Assembly (NCBI GenBank): GCA_964490705.1 | Contig: CAZBCG010000007.1 | Coordinates: forward strand, 1 to 64,000 | Origin: Fodinibius sp964490705 | Lineage (GTDB): Bacteria; Bacteroidota; Rhodothermia; Balneolales; Balneolaceae | Length of the DNA stretch: 64,000 nucleotides | Direction: 5' to 3' | Shown here: positions 7,454 through 15,259 of the stretch, piece by piece | How the letters are laid out: every line of letters begins with the position of its first letter | Position numbering within the stretch: position 1 is the first letter of the stretch | Position numbers and translations under genes: made by a program | The notes under the pieces: generated by a model | Told to the model about the DNA's origin: nothing | Databases searched by the model: none | Seen by the model: only the letters and a program-made list of their open reading frames with translations

Positions 7454-8221
7454 TTAATCAGAATTTACACCAAACAATCGGAGGGCATTTTCATCGGTCG
7501 TTTGCTCTACCTCATCCAGCGAAAGATCCTGGACTTCGGCCAGCCGATTAGCGGTAAATTTCACAAACGACGGCTCATTTCGCTTTCCGCGCTTGGGATC
7601 TGGTGCCAAATATGGCGCATCGGTTTCCAGAATCATCTGCTCTAAAGGCAATTGAGCTACCGCTTCATCTACACCTGCATTTTTAAAGGTGAAAATGCCG
7701 CCGATGCCGAGCTGCAACCCAAGGTCAAGTGCTCGTTTTCCCTCATCAGCTGTGCCGGTAAACGAATGCCAAACGCCAGTCAAGCTCCCGTCCTGCTCCT
7801 GTTCAACAATATCCAGCAGATCATTGGTGCTGTTGCGGTTGTGCAGCACAATAGGCTTATCCACCGCTTTGGCTACCTTGCAATGAATGCGCAAACTCTT
7901 TTTCTGTTCGGATTTATATTCATCATTCCAATAATAATCCAGCCCGGTTTCGCCGACGGCAACAACATCGTCTCGGCTGCAATAATCATACAGCTGCTCT
8001 TCGGTCGTTCTGGTTCCCTTGTTAATATCGGTGGGATGAATACCTGCTATTTTATGGAACTCGATCTCGGGATGAAAAAACTGATCCATCTTGGGCAGCG
8101 AATCAAAGTTGATGGCCGGCATAAAAATGTGCGACACTCCGGCTTCGGCTGCGCGGCCTAAAACTTCTGCAATGTCGTTACTAAACTGATCGTCGTAGAG
8201 ATGGCAATGTGTGTCAATCAC
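7454..8221 (-). CDS. tatD: TatD-family metal-dependent hydrolase/deoxyribonuclease
   Basis: This 255-residue TIM-barrel hydrolase carries the TatD metal-site motifs in order: DTHCHL at residue 3, GETGLDYYW near 92, LHNRNS near 127, HSFTG near 152 and ETDAPYLAP near 202. Family members are Mg2+-dependent 3'-5' exonucleases on DNA or RNA and also remove damaged ends. The start is GTG at 8221, since the N-terminal metal motif begins two codons later. The gene follows the sugar kinase with a 5-base gap, so they are probably cotranscribed, although a shared pathway is not obvious. The YcfH subgroup is equally possible. Confidence 0.92.
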   Translation of the reverse strand: MIDTHCHLYDDQFSNDIAEVLGRAAEAGVSHIFMPAINFDSLPKMDQFFHPEIEFHKIAGIHPTDINKGTRTTEEQLYDYCSRDDVVAVGETGLDYYWNDEYKSEQKKSLRIHCKVAKAVDKPIVLHNRNSTNDLLDIVEQEQDGSLTGVWHSFTGTADEGKRALDLGLQLGIGGIFTFKNAGVDEAVAQLPLEQMILETDAPYLAPDPKRGKRNEPSFVKFTANRLAEVQDLSLDEVEQTTDENALRLFGVNSD

Positions 8222-8226
8222 AATAC

Positions 8227-9072
8227 TTATGCTGCTTCTGAAGTATGGAATTCAACAAGTCGCTCCATGGGATTTTTTACGAACAATCCAGGCTTCAAAT
8301 CGTGTTTCTCCAGGATCTCTTTGATCATTTCCTGATGGGCAAAAGCAACCGATCCGATAAAACGAACTTCATAATCGGTGGCGTTGGAATACTTGAGAAT
8401 GATGCGCGAAATAAAGTTTTCAAATCCTTCGTATAACATATCTTTAACAAACGGATGATCGGCGTGCTCACCCAGAAATGCTCCATATGAGGCAATAAAT
8501 CGACTTTTTTGGGATCCGTCGTACAGTCCCGAGGTGATATGATCGAGCGACATGTTATAATTCTTTTCGAGATCTTCTTTGAGATCATCCGGAATTTCGA
8601 AGCGGAAATATTTATTAATCAGCTTTTTGCCAAAATAGCCGGCACTCCCCTCATCCCCCAGAATAAACGCGAGTGAATGGATATGTTCCACAATTTCTTC
8701 ACCATCGTACAGGCACGAATTCGACCCTGTTCCCAGAATACAGGCAATACCGGGCTCCCGCAAAAAACACGCACGGGCAGCACCCAGCAGATCGTGATAT
8801 ACATGGATATTTGCATCTGCAAATGAACTGTCCAGCGCCTCTTGCACAATGGCATTTTTGGCTTCACTGTCGCAGCCAGCGCCATAGAAATAGACCTCCG
8901 AAATGGTGTGATCGAGCTCGGGCAATAGGTTTTGTTCGACCACATCTTTTATGCTTTCGGTGGTATGATAATAGGGATTCAGGCCCTCGGTAAAATAGGT
9001 CTGTTCATCACCATCGCCGACCACACACCATTCTGTTTTTGTCGCCCCGCTGTCTGCAATTAGAATACTCAT
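8227..9072 (-). CDS. BadF/BadG-type ATPase, probable N-acetylglucosamine kinase
   Basis: The 281 residues form a compact actin-like (ASKHA) kinase. The N-terminal phosphate loop DSGATKTEW (about 7-15), a second loop GTGSNSC (near 115) and LGDEGSAGYFGKKL (near 137) match the BadF/BadG/BcrA/BcrD ATPase family, in the subgroup resembling GlcNAc kinases of Bacteroidota. It has no Fe-S ligand cysteines of the activase kind, so phosphorylation of an amino sugar, perhaps recycled from peptidoglycan, is the better guess. It precedes tatD in the same transcript. The substrate is not proven by sequence. Confidence 0.82.
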   Translation of the reverse strand: MSILIADSGATKTEWCVVGDGDEQTYFTEGLNPYYHTTESIKDVVEQNLLPELDHTISEVYFYGAGCDSEAKNAIVQEALDSSFADANIHVYHDLLGAARACFLREPGIACILGTGSNSCLYDGEEIVEHIHSLAFILGDEGSAGYFGKKLINKYFRFEIPDDLKEDLEKNYNMSLDHITSGLYDGSQKSRFIASYGAFLGEHADHPFVKDMLYEGFENFISRIILKYSNATDYEVRFIGSVAFAHQEMIKEILEKHDLKPGLFVKNPMERLVEFHTSEAA

Positions 9073-9211
9073 AAATATCTTTCTGTTAATGATTTCGCGC
9101 CAAAGCTAAGCATTTTTGATCACATCCTGCAAAAGAAGTATTGCGATAGAGACTGATCAAAATTCTACCTATTATTCGACGATAGATAATGTATAAAAAT
9201 ACTGTGTGCGG

Positions 9212-9994
9212 ATGAAACTTACCTACAGCAACTACCTTAAGATTGATGAACTGCTTGAACTCCAGCAACTTCAGTCGGAGCCGGAAGAGCACGACGAGAT
9301 GCTGTTCATTATTATTCATCAAACCTACGAACTTTGGTTTAAGCAAATACTGCACGAAATGGAAAAGTTGCGCAGTGATCTTAAGGATGGCAAAACCTGG
9401 GGTGCCGTTAAGACGATGAAGCGCATCCTGACGATCCTTAAAACGATGGTGGCCCAAATTGATATCCTGGAAACAATGACGCCGCTGGAGTTTGAAAGCT
9501 TCCGGGGATTCCTGGATGAAGCCAGCGGATTTCAATCGGTGCAATTTCGGGAGGTGGAAATATTGTGCGGACTTCGCTCCCCGCACGTGCTCAAGGTGCA
9601 TAAAGATCAGCCGCAGTATGTTAACCGGATGAAAAACCGCATGGAAGAACCCACACTTTGGGAATCGTTCTGCCGCTATCTCCGCGAAAAGGAATACGAC
9701 GCCGAGATGCCCGAGCGCGAAAACGAACAGGGATTGCTTTATGAACCCTCGGAGCACAACCAAGAATTACTATTAGATATCATGAACAACGATGAGGAAA
9801 CGGCTATGCTCTGTGAGCTGTTTGTTGATTTTGACGAGGGCATGCAGGAATGGCGATATCGACACGTAAAAATGGTGGAGCGTACCATCGGTAACAAAAT
9901 GGGAACGGGCGGATCGAGCGGTGTCGATTATCTTCGAGGCACGCTGCACCAGCGCATCTTCCCTGATTTGTGGGAAATAAGATCAGAAATTTAA
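9212..9994 (+). CDS. kynA: Tryptophan 2,3-dioxygenase
   Basis: This haem dioxygenase opens the indole ring of L-tryptophan to N-formylkynurenine. The 260 residues include the N-terminal LTYSNYLKIDELLELQQ and HDEMLFIIIHQTYELWFKQ stretches that line the active site, then LKTMVAQIDILETMTPLEF, and the C-terminal GTGGSSGVDYLRGTL loop that closes over substrate. ATG at 9212 is preferred over the in-frame GTG two codons earlier because the family begins right at LTY. It lies 8 bases before a kynureninase-like gene, so the two form a kynurenine-pathway operon. Kynurenine formamidase is not nearby. Confidence 0.94.
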   Translation: MKLTYSNYLKIDELLELQQLQSEPEEHDEMLFIIIHQTYELWFKQILHEMEKLRSDLKDGKTWGAVKTMKRILTILKTMVAQIDILETMTPLEFESFRGFLDEASGFQSVQFREVEILCGLRSPHVLKVHKDQPQYVNRMKNRMEEPTLWESFCRYLREKEYDAEMPERENEQGLLYEPSEHNQELLLDIMNNDEETAMLCELFVDFDEGMQEWRYRHVKMVERTIGNKMGTGGSSGVDYLRGTLHQRIFPDLWEIRSEI

Positions 9995-10002
9995 CGTAAC
10001 AC

Positions 10003-11190
10003 ATGGATTCAATAGATCAGTTAGCAGAAACACTTGCACCCCACTACTCTCATTTTAACGTGCAAGATCGGCTGCTGTTTACGGGGCACTCCCATCAGGC
10101 GTGGCCGGATGTAGCCCTTGAAGGGCTGCAACAATCGTTTGTGTCTGCCTCGCAAGAGGTAGATAACAAATGGGAGCCTGCTTTCCAGAAAACCGAGATC
10201 CTTCGCAACTATCTTCGCAATTATTATGATGATCCCCACGGGCTGTATTGCCTGGGGCAAAATACCCATCAGCTGTTGATTTCGTGGCTTTCCAGTTTTG
10301 ATCTCAAAAACAATCCGAAAATCATTACCACGGATGCGGAATTTCACTCGATGTTCCGTCAGCTGCACCGGCTGGCAGAAGAAGGTTTGCAGGTTGTTTC
10401 GCTTGATCCCTATACCGATGATTTTGTGCAAAATATTGAAGCAGCAATCGATGATGACGTTGCGGCCATTATGCTGTCACGCGTGTATTTCGAGAGCGGC
10501 ATCGTCAACCGGCGAATTTCAGAAATTGCTGAACTTGCCCGCACCAATGACATCCCGCTGCTAATTGATGATTATCACGGGACTAATGTAGTTCCACTTT
10601 CGATCAAAGAAAAAAATCTAGACGATTGCTATTTCTTAATTGGCGGATACAAATATCTGCAGTGGGGCGAAGGTAACTGCTTTCTGCGATTTCCAGAGGA
10701 TTGTGAGCTCCGCCCTGCTATTACCGGCTGGTTTGCTTCGTTTAGCTCTCTGGATCAGCCCCGAACCGGCGAACCCGTAACGTATGATGATGGCAACCAG
10801 CGTTTTGCATCGGGCACCTACGATCCGGCCTCCCAATTTCGAGCAGCCAAAGTGGTTCATTTTTTTCAGGATCAGGGACTTACGCCAACGGTTCTGCGCC
10901 AGCAATATCTACAGCAAGTGGGGTTGCTCAAAGAGCTATTCCTGGAGCAGCAGTTCGATCCTGATATCATTACGCTGCGACATCAGCGTCCGCTGGAAGA
11001 AAATGGCGGCTTTCTGGCACTTCGGTCCTCCTTTGCCCGAACAATCCGCGCCCAGTTGATGGAGAAAGGCATATTTACCGATGCGCGAGGAGATATTTTG
11101 CGTTTGGGGCCTGCTCCCTACACTACATCCGAACAGATCAAAACTGCGATGAGCAAGCTGGGAGATGTCGTTGAAAACCTGAATCCCTGA
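10003..11190 (+). CDS. kynU: Kynureninase-like PLP enzyme (aminotransferase class V fold)
   Basis: The 395-residue fold-type I PLP enzyme has the kynureninase outline: an N-terminal LFTGHSHQAWPDVA stretch, a PLP-contacting DDYHGTN near residue 188 and the Schiff-base lysine within GGYKYLQWGEGNCF near 217. A small C-terminal domain ends the chain. Canonical kynureninases have DLAHSVGN in place of DDYHGTN, so this is a divergent member, and selenocysteine-lyase-like relatives cannot be fully excluded. Its position 8 bases after tryptophan 2,3-dioxygenase strongly favours cleavage of kynurenine to anthranilate and alanine, or of 3-hydroxykynurenine. The symbol is therefore given on context. Confidence 0.78.
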   Translation: MDSIDQLAETLAPHYSHFNVQDRLLFTGHSHQAWPDVALEGLQQSFVSASQEVDNKWEPAFQKTEILRNYLRNYYDDPHGLYCLGQNTHQLLISWLSSFDLKNNPKIITTDAEFHSMFRQLHRLAEEGLQVVSLDPYTDDFVQNIEAAIDDDVAAIMLSRVYFESGIVNRRISEIAELARTNDIPLLIDDYHGTNVVPLSIKEKNLDDCYFLIGGYKYLQWGEGNCFLRFPEDCELRPAITGWFASFSSLDQPRTGEPVTYDDGNQRFASGTYDPASQFRAAKVVHFFQDQGLTPTVLRQQYLQQVGLLKELFLEQQFDPDIITLRHQRPLEENGGFLALRSSFARTIRAQLMEKGIFTDARGDILRLGPAPYTTSEQIKTAMSKLGDVVENLNP

Positions 11191-11285
11191 TTTTGTAAGG
11201 ATTACCCCTGAAAACGGTCTTACTAGTGTAGAAATAACAAATCACATTTTTCAAATACCAAAATTGGGAACTAGACCGTAGGCAG

Positions 11286-11642
11286 ATGTCAACAAATGTT
11301 AATTACGATCTTGAAGACCGAACCTGGAAGTTTGCCCGAACAGTAAGAAAATTCATCCGAAGTTTACCAATGGATATTTGCAACATAGAAGATTCCAAGC
11401 AATTAGTTCGATCATCCGGATCTGTCGGAGCAAATTATATCGAAGCGAATGAAGCATTGAGCAGAAAAGATTTTAAAATGAGAATTAAAATCTCTCGCAA
11501 GGAAGCAAAGGAATCACGGTATTGGCTAACGTTGGTTGATACAAAAGATGATAAAACGCTCGAAACTAAGCGCGACGAACTCGTACAAGAATCTACCGAA
11601 CTTCTCAAAATACTTTCTACCATTTTAAATAACTCAAAGTAA
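11286..11642 (+). CDS. Four-helix bundle protein (S23/intervening-sequence protein family)
   Basis: The 118-residue protein matches the S23 four-helix bundle family: FARTVRKFIRSLP, the SSGSVGANYIEANEALSRKDF signature (about 48-68), then IKISRKEAKESRYWL. The family was named after proteins encoded in 23S rRNA intervening sequences, but most members, like this one, are free-standing. They form pentamers and have no settled function. No rRNA is near. The gene is flanked by about 95 and 111 bases of AT-rich noncoding sequence, so it may be a separate insertion between kynU and recA. Its lysine-rich, AT-leaning codons differ slightly from the neighbours. Confidence 0.88.
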   Translation: MSTNVNYDLEDRTWKFARTVRKFIRSLPMDICNIEDSKQLVRSSGSVGANYIEANEALSRKDFKMRIKISRKEAKESRYWLTLVDTKDDKTLETKRDELVQESTELLKILSTILNNSK

Positions 11643-11753
11643 CATTTGTGATTTGCGTATTGTCTTTTGTGCTTTATTGGCTGACACTACGTTGTCACTT
11701 TTATTTAATATATTGACCGGTGAAAACTTCAAAAACTAATTACTCCCGAAATT

Positions 11754-12836
11754 ATGGCTGATAAGAAAAAAGATGACAAAGATCGCGAAAAGGCACTAGA
11801 AATGGCCATTGGCCAAATTGAAAAACAGCACGGCAAAGGCACGATCATGCGGCTGGGCGAAGAAGCACGCTCAAATGTCCCCAGCATTTCTACCGGTTCT
11901 ATTATGGTAGATTATGCGCTTGGCGTTGGCGGTATCCCCCGTGGGCGCGTTACCGAAATTTATGGTCCCGAAGCCAGCGGTAAAACGACCCTTGCCCTGC
12001 ATGTTATCGCCGAAGCACAAAAAGAGGGCGGCTACGCTGCATTTGTTGACGCTGAACACGCTTTTGATCCACGCTATGCGAAAAACCTGGGTATCAATAC
12101 CGATGAACTACTCGTTTCTCAGCCTGACAGTGGTGAGCAAGCACTCGAAATTACTGAAACGTTGATCCGATCTGCTGCACTTGATGTCATCGTTGTAGAT
12201 TCCGTTGCTGCCCTGGTCCCCCGCGCTGAACTCGAAGGAGAGATGGGCGATTCACACATGGGATTGCAAGCCCGCTTGATGTCCCAGGCGATGCGTAAAA
12301 TCACCGCCATCATTAATAAAACACGTACGGCGGTCATCTTTATTAACCAAATTCGCGAAAAAATCGGGGTTATGTTCGGCAATCCCGAAACCACCTCCGG
12401 TGGACGTGCTCTCAAATTCTATTCCTCTGTTCGATTAGATATCCGCCGCATTGGATCTCTAAAACAGGGTGATGATGTAGTTGGTAATCGCACCAAAGTA
12501 AAAGTAGTTAAAAACAAGGTAGCTCCGCCCTTTAAGCAGGTCGAATTTAATATTATGTACGGTACGGGAATTTCACGAATGGCCGAAATTCTGGATATGG
12601 CGGTCGAGTTCGACATCATCGAAAAACGCGGCAGCTGGTATCGCTATGGCGGAGAACCTATTGGCCAAGGTACCGATAATGCCATTGAGTTTCTGGAATC
12701 TGATCCTGAACTGACCGACAAAATTGAGAAGCAGGTCCGTGAACAGATGAATCCCGAAGAACCCGAGGATGAAGAAGCAAATGCTGAATCCAACGGACAG
12801 GAAAAATCTGATGAGAATGATGACAGTGACGATTAG
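11754..12836 (+). CDS. recA: Recombinase RecA
   Basis: The 360-residue RecA is complete. Walker A GPEASGKTT is near residue 66, FVDAEHAFDP near 95, Walker B DVIVVDSVAALVP near 142 and the loop-2 region FINQIREKIGVMFGNPETTSGG near 200. The C-terminal tail is long and acidic (about 325-360), as is common for RecA self-regulation. It forms ATP-dependent filaments on single-stranded DNA for strand exchange and LexA cleavage. recX follows with overlapping stop and start codons, so the two are coupled. No LexA-type box could be assigned with confidence upstream. Confidence 0.98.
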   Translation: MADKKKDDKDREKALEMAIGQIEKQHGKGTIMRLGEEARSNVPSISTGSIMVDYALGVGGIPRGRVTEIYGPEASGKTTLALHVIAEAQKEGGYAAFVDAEHAFDPRYAKNLGINTDELLVSQPDSGEQALEITETLIRSAALDVIVVDSVAALVPRAELEGEMGDSHMGLQARLMSQAMRKITAIINKTRTAVIFINQIREKIGVMFGNPETTSGGRALKFYSSVRLDIRRIGSLKQGDDVVGNRTKVKVVKNKVAPPFKQVEFNIMYGTGISRMAEILDMAVEFDIIEKRGSWYRYGGEPIGQGTDNAIEFLESDPELTDKIEKQVREQMNPEEPEDEEANAESNGQEKSDENDDSDD

Positions 12837-12838
12837 TG

Positions 12839-13507
12839 ATGAGTAACGAAGAAGATCATCAACTGCCGGGTGTCATCAGCTCCATCAGCGTTCAAAAAAA
12901 TAATAAAGAGCGCTATTCCATTTTTGTTGACGAGGAGTTTCTGCTGGGCGTAGCCGAGCAGACGCTCCTCAAATTTAACTTAGCTAAAGGTGTTAAAATA
13001 ACTCATGCATTATTTCGAAAACTACAGCGCGAAGAGGGACGATTTGCTATAAAATCGTATTTCATGAAGTTGTTGGGAAGACGCGATCATGCGCGTAAAG
13101 AATTGTTCGACAAGGCGCTCAAAAAAGATTATCCAAAAGAGGTTATCCAAAATGTGCTTGATGAATTACAGGAAAAGGGATACATCAATGACAAGGGGTT
13201 TGCCGAAAAATTTGCCGCTGACAAAACAACGCTAAGCAAATGGGGACCTGCAAAAATAAAATCCCACCTGTATAAAAAAGGGATTTCAAATACCGTTGCA
13301 GAACAAAGCATCCGCAAAGCTTTTGAAGGTGAGGATCTGAAACAGACGTTTTTAGATTTGGTTTTGAAACGCAAAAAACGCTTTTTGAGAGAAGAAGATC
13401 CCTATAAAAGAAAGAAAAAAGTAGTCGATCATCTAGCCAGAAAAGGATATCGATCAGGAAATATTTTTGAGCATATAGATGCATTAATGAAAGCTATTGA
13501 ACAATGA
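12839..13507 (+). CDS. recX: Regulatory protein RecX
   Basis: The 222-residue protein has the helical-repeat build of RecX: LLGRRDHARKELFDKALKK near 80, VLDELQEKGYINDKGFAEKFAADK near 108, and a further repeat ending KKVVDHLARKGYRSGNIFEHI. RecX caps or destabilises RecA filaments. Two starts are possible. GTG at 12836 overlaps the recA stop by one base, while ATG at 12839 follows it immediately and is preferred. Length is at the longer end of the family because of an N-terminal beta-rich extension (about 1-50) of a kind often seen in RecX of Bacteroidota. The downstream permease start overlaps the stop in an ATGA. Confidence 0.93.
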   Translation: MSNEEDHQLPGVISSISVQKNNKERYSIFVDEEFLLGVAEQTLLKFNLAKGVKITHALFRKLQREEGRFAIKSYFMKLLGRRDHARKELFDKALKKDYPKEVIQNVLDELQEKGYINDKGFAEKFAADKTTLSKWGPAKIKSHLYKKGISNTVAEQSIRKAFEGEDLKQTFLDLVLKRKKRFLREEDPYKRKKKVVDHLARKGYRSGNIFEHIDALMKAIEQ

Positions 13508-14583
13508 CGAATATTACCCTTGAACGCGTTGTACGATCAGTGCTGGTGCTGGCAGGAATTACGGTCTTGGGGCTACTGCTGTACTATTTTGCTACGTTGG
13601 TGGGATATGCGATCATTGCCATGATTTTCAGCTATATGCTTGACCCGATTGTCAACCGCATGCAGTCGGCGGGCATGAATCGCACGTGGTCGATCACAAT
13701 TGTACTCAGTGCATTAATTCTTATTCTCATCTGGATATCTACAAACATTATCCCCATTGTAGCCAATCAGATGGTAGAACTGGCAGGACAACTCAATATC
13801 CAGAACATCGAAAATATTACGCGGCAGATCGAAGAACGTCTTGTTCAGGAATTCACTTTTCTGCCTGAAGGATTTTTGAGCGATAACCTTACGCAGGGAT
13901 TACAAGACCTTTTTGATGTGGGCGAACTGCCCGCCGCCCTGAGTAATATTATCGGCATCTTTACTAATATTTTTTCAGCCACGCTGATTATTCCTTTCGC
14001 CACCTTTTTCTTTCTTAAAGATGGCACAAAAATTCGGCGGAATATCCTTCAGCTTGTCCCCAACAAATATTTCGAAACAATACTCAGCATTATCGACAAA
14101 ATCGAGACGCGCCTCGGTATCTATTTTCGAAGCGTGATGTTACAGAGCCTTATTGTGGCCTTTACCTCTTGGGTAGGGCTTACCATTGTAGGGCTTGAAA
14201 ATGCACTCTCCGTAGGCATCGCAGTGGGACTGGCCAACACCATTCCCTATTTTGGACCTATCATTGGATACATCCTTTCCATTGTGGTTTCCATTATTGA
14301 AGTGGGTAACTTTTCGCTGGTGTTGCCCTGCATTATTGCCATCCTGATGGTACAGATTCTCGATAATGTGGTACTTCAGCCGTTTATCTTTTCGCGCTCC
14401 GCAGATATGCATCCCGTAGCCATTTTGTTCATCATCATGATTGGTGCAGAAATGGCCGGAATTCTGGGAATGCTCGTAGCTATTCCCATTGCCACCATAA
14501 TCAAAATTACGATTAATCAGGTGCGGTGGAGTCTCAATAACTACTATGTATTTCGCGGTCCTCCCCTCAGCGATTCGGGATAA
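13504..14583 (+). CDS. AI-2E family transporter (YdiK/PerM-type permease)
   Basis: The 359-residue integral membrane protein has about eight hydrophobic segments in the AI-2E transporter pattern: two near 13-55, one at 62-82, then a soluble loop with amphipathic helices (about 85-150) and the C-terminal bundle. Conserved features include FFLKDG near 175 and GLANTIPYFGPIIGYI near 240. Despite the name, experimentally studied members include autoinducer exporters and Na+/H+ antiporters, so the cargo here is unknown. ATG overlaps the recX stop (ATGA), indicating translational coupling to the recA-recX transcript. Confidence 0.9.
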   Translation: MTNITLERVVRSVLVLAGITVLGLLLYYFATLVGYAIIAMIFSYMLDPIVNRMQSAGMNRTWSITIVLSALILILIWISTNIIPIVANQMVELAGQLNIQNIENITRQIEERLVQEFTFLPEGFLSDNLTQGLQDLFDVGELPAALSNIIGIFTNIFSATLIIPFATFFFLKDGTKIRRNILQLVPNKYFETILSIIDKIETRLGIYFRSVMLQSLIVAFTSWVGLTIVGLENALSVGIAVGLANTIPYFGPIIGYILSIVVSIIEVGNFSLVLPCIIAILMVQILDNVVLQPFIFSRSADMHPVAILFIIMIGAEMAGILGMLVAIPIATIIKITINQVRWSLNNYYVFRGPPLSDSG

Positions 14584-14656
14584 ATTGGCACTTAATCTGT
14601 ACGGATTTTTGCTTATCTTTTTGGGCGAATCTCTTGCAACCTTATTTACTTTTGTC

Positions 14657-15259
14657 TTGTTCAACATTGTCGTTTTTGCCTCAGGATCGGGAACCAATTT
14701 TCAGGCTATTATTGATGCCGTAGAATCCGGCCAAATTGATGCACAAATTGCCGGACTCATTACCAATAAATCAGGCATTCAAGCTATTGAGCGAGCTCGA
14801 AATCACAGCATCAATCACGCCAAGCTTTCTCCTTCTGAATTTTCCCCACAATCAGCTTATGTGGATGCGCTTTTGGAACAACTCGACAGCTGGCAAACAG
14901 ATTTGATTGCACTCGCAGGATATATGGTTAAAATTCCAGCCCAGGTTATCGAAGAATATCGCGGACGCATCGTAAACATCCACCCATCGCTACTTCCCAA
15001 ATATGGCGGCAAGGGGTTTTACGGGATGCGCGTCCACCAGGCCGTAATCGATAATAACGAAACCGAATCCGGCTGCACCGTACATCTGGTCACCGAAGAA
15101 TATGATGATGGTCCTATTCTGGGTCAGCGCAAAGTACCAGTAAAAAACTCTGACGATGCCGAAACGTTAGCCAGCCGCATTTTGAAAGAAGAGCACAAGC
15201 TTTTTCCCCAAGTAATTGCACAACTCACCAGCGAACTCAATCCAAAATCCAAAAACTAG
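14657..15259 (+). CDS. purN: Phosphoribosylglycinamide formyltransferase 1
   Basis: PurN transfers a formyl group from 10-formyl-THF to GAR in purine synthesis. The protein shows the N-terminal VVFASGSGTNFQAI loop, LAGYMVKIP, the catalytic IVNIHPSLLPKYGGKGFYGMRVHQAVI stretch with the essential Asn-His pair, and ESGCTVHLV...DDGPI with the catalytic Asp. The frame opens at ATG 14546 inside the permease gene, but that adds a non-family hydrophobic leader. TTG at 14657 gives 200 residues with the family's usual N-terminus, so it is chosen. No strong Shine-Dalgarno is visible, and the exact start is uncertain. Its stop overlaps the purH start. Confidence 0.92.
   Translation: MFNIVVFASGSGTNFQAIIDAVESGQIDAQIAGLITNKSGIQAIERARNHSINHAKLSPSEFSPQSAYVDALLEQLDSWQTDLIALAGYMVKIPAQVIEEYRGRIVNIHPSLLPKYGGKGFYGMRVHQAVIDNNETESGCTVHLVTEEYDDGPILGQRKVPVKNSDDAETLASRILKEEHKLFPQVIAQLTSELNPKSKN

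Noticed and set aside
9086..9763. 225-residue minus-strand open frame opposite kynA
   Set aside because: Antisense to tryptophan dioxygenase; its basic, His/Phe-rich composition is a mirror effect.
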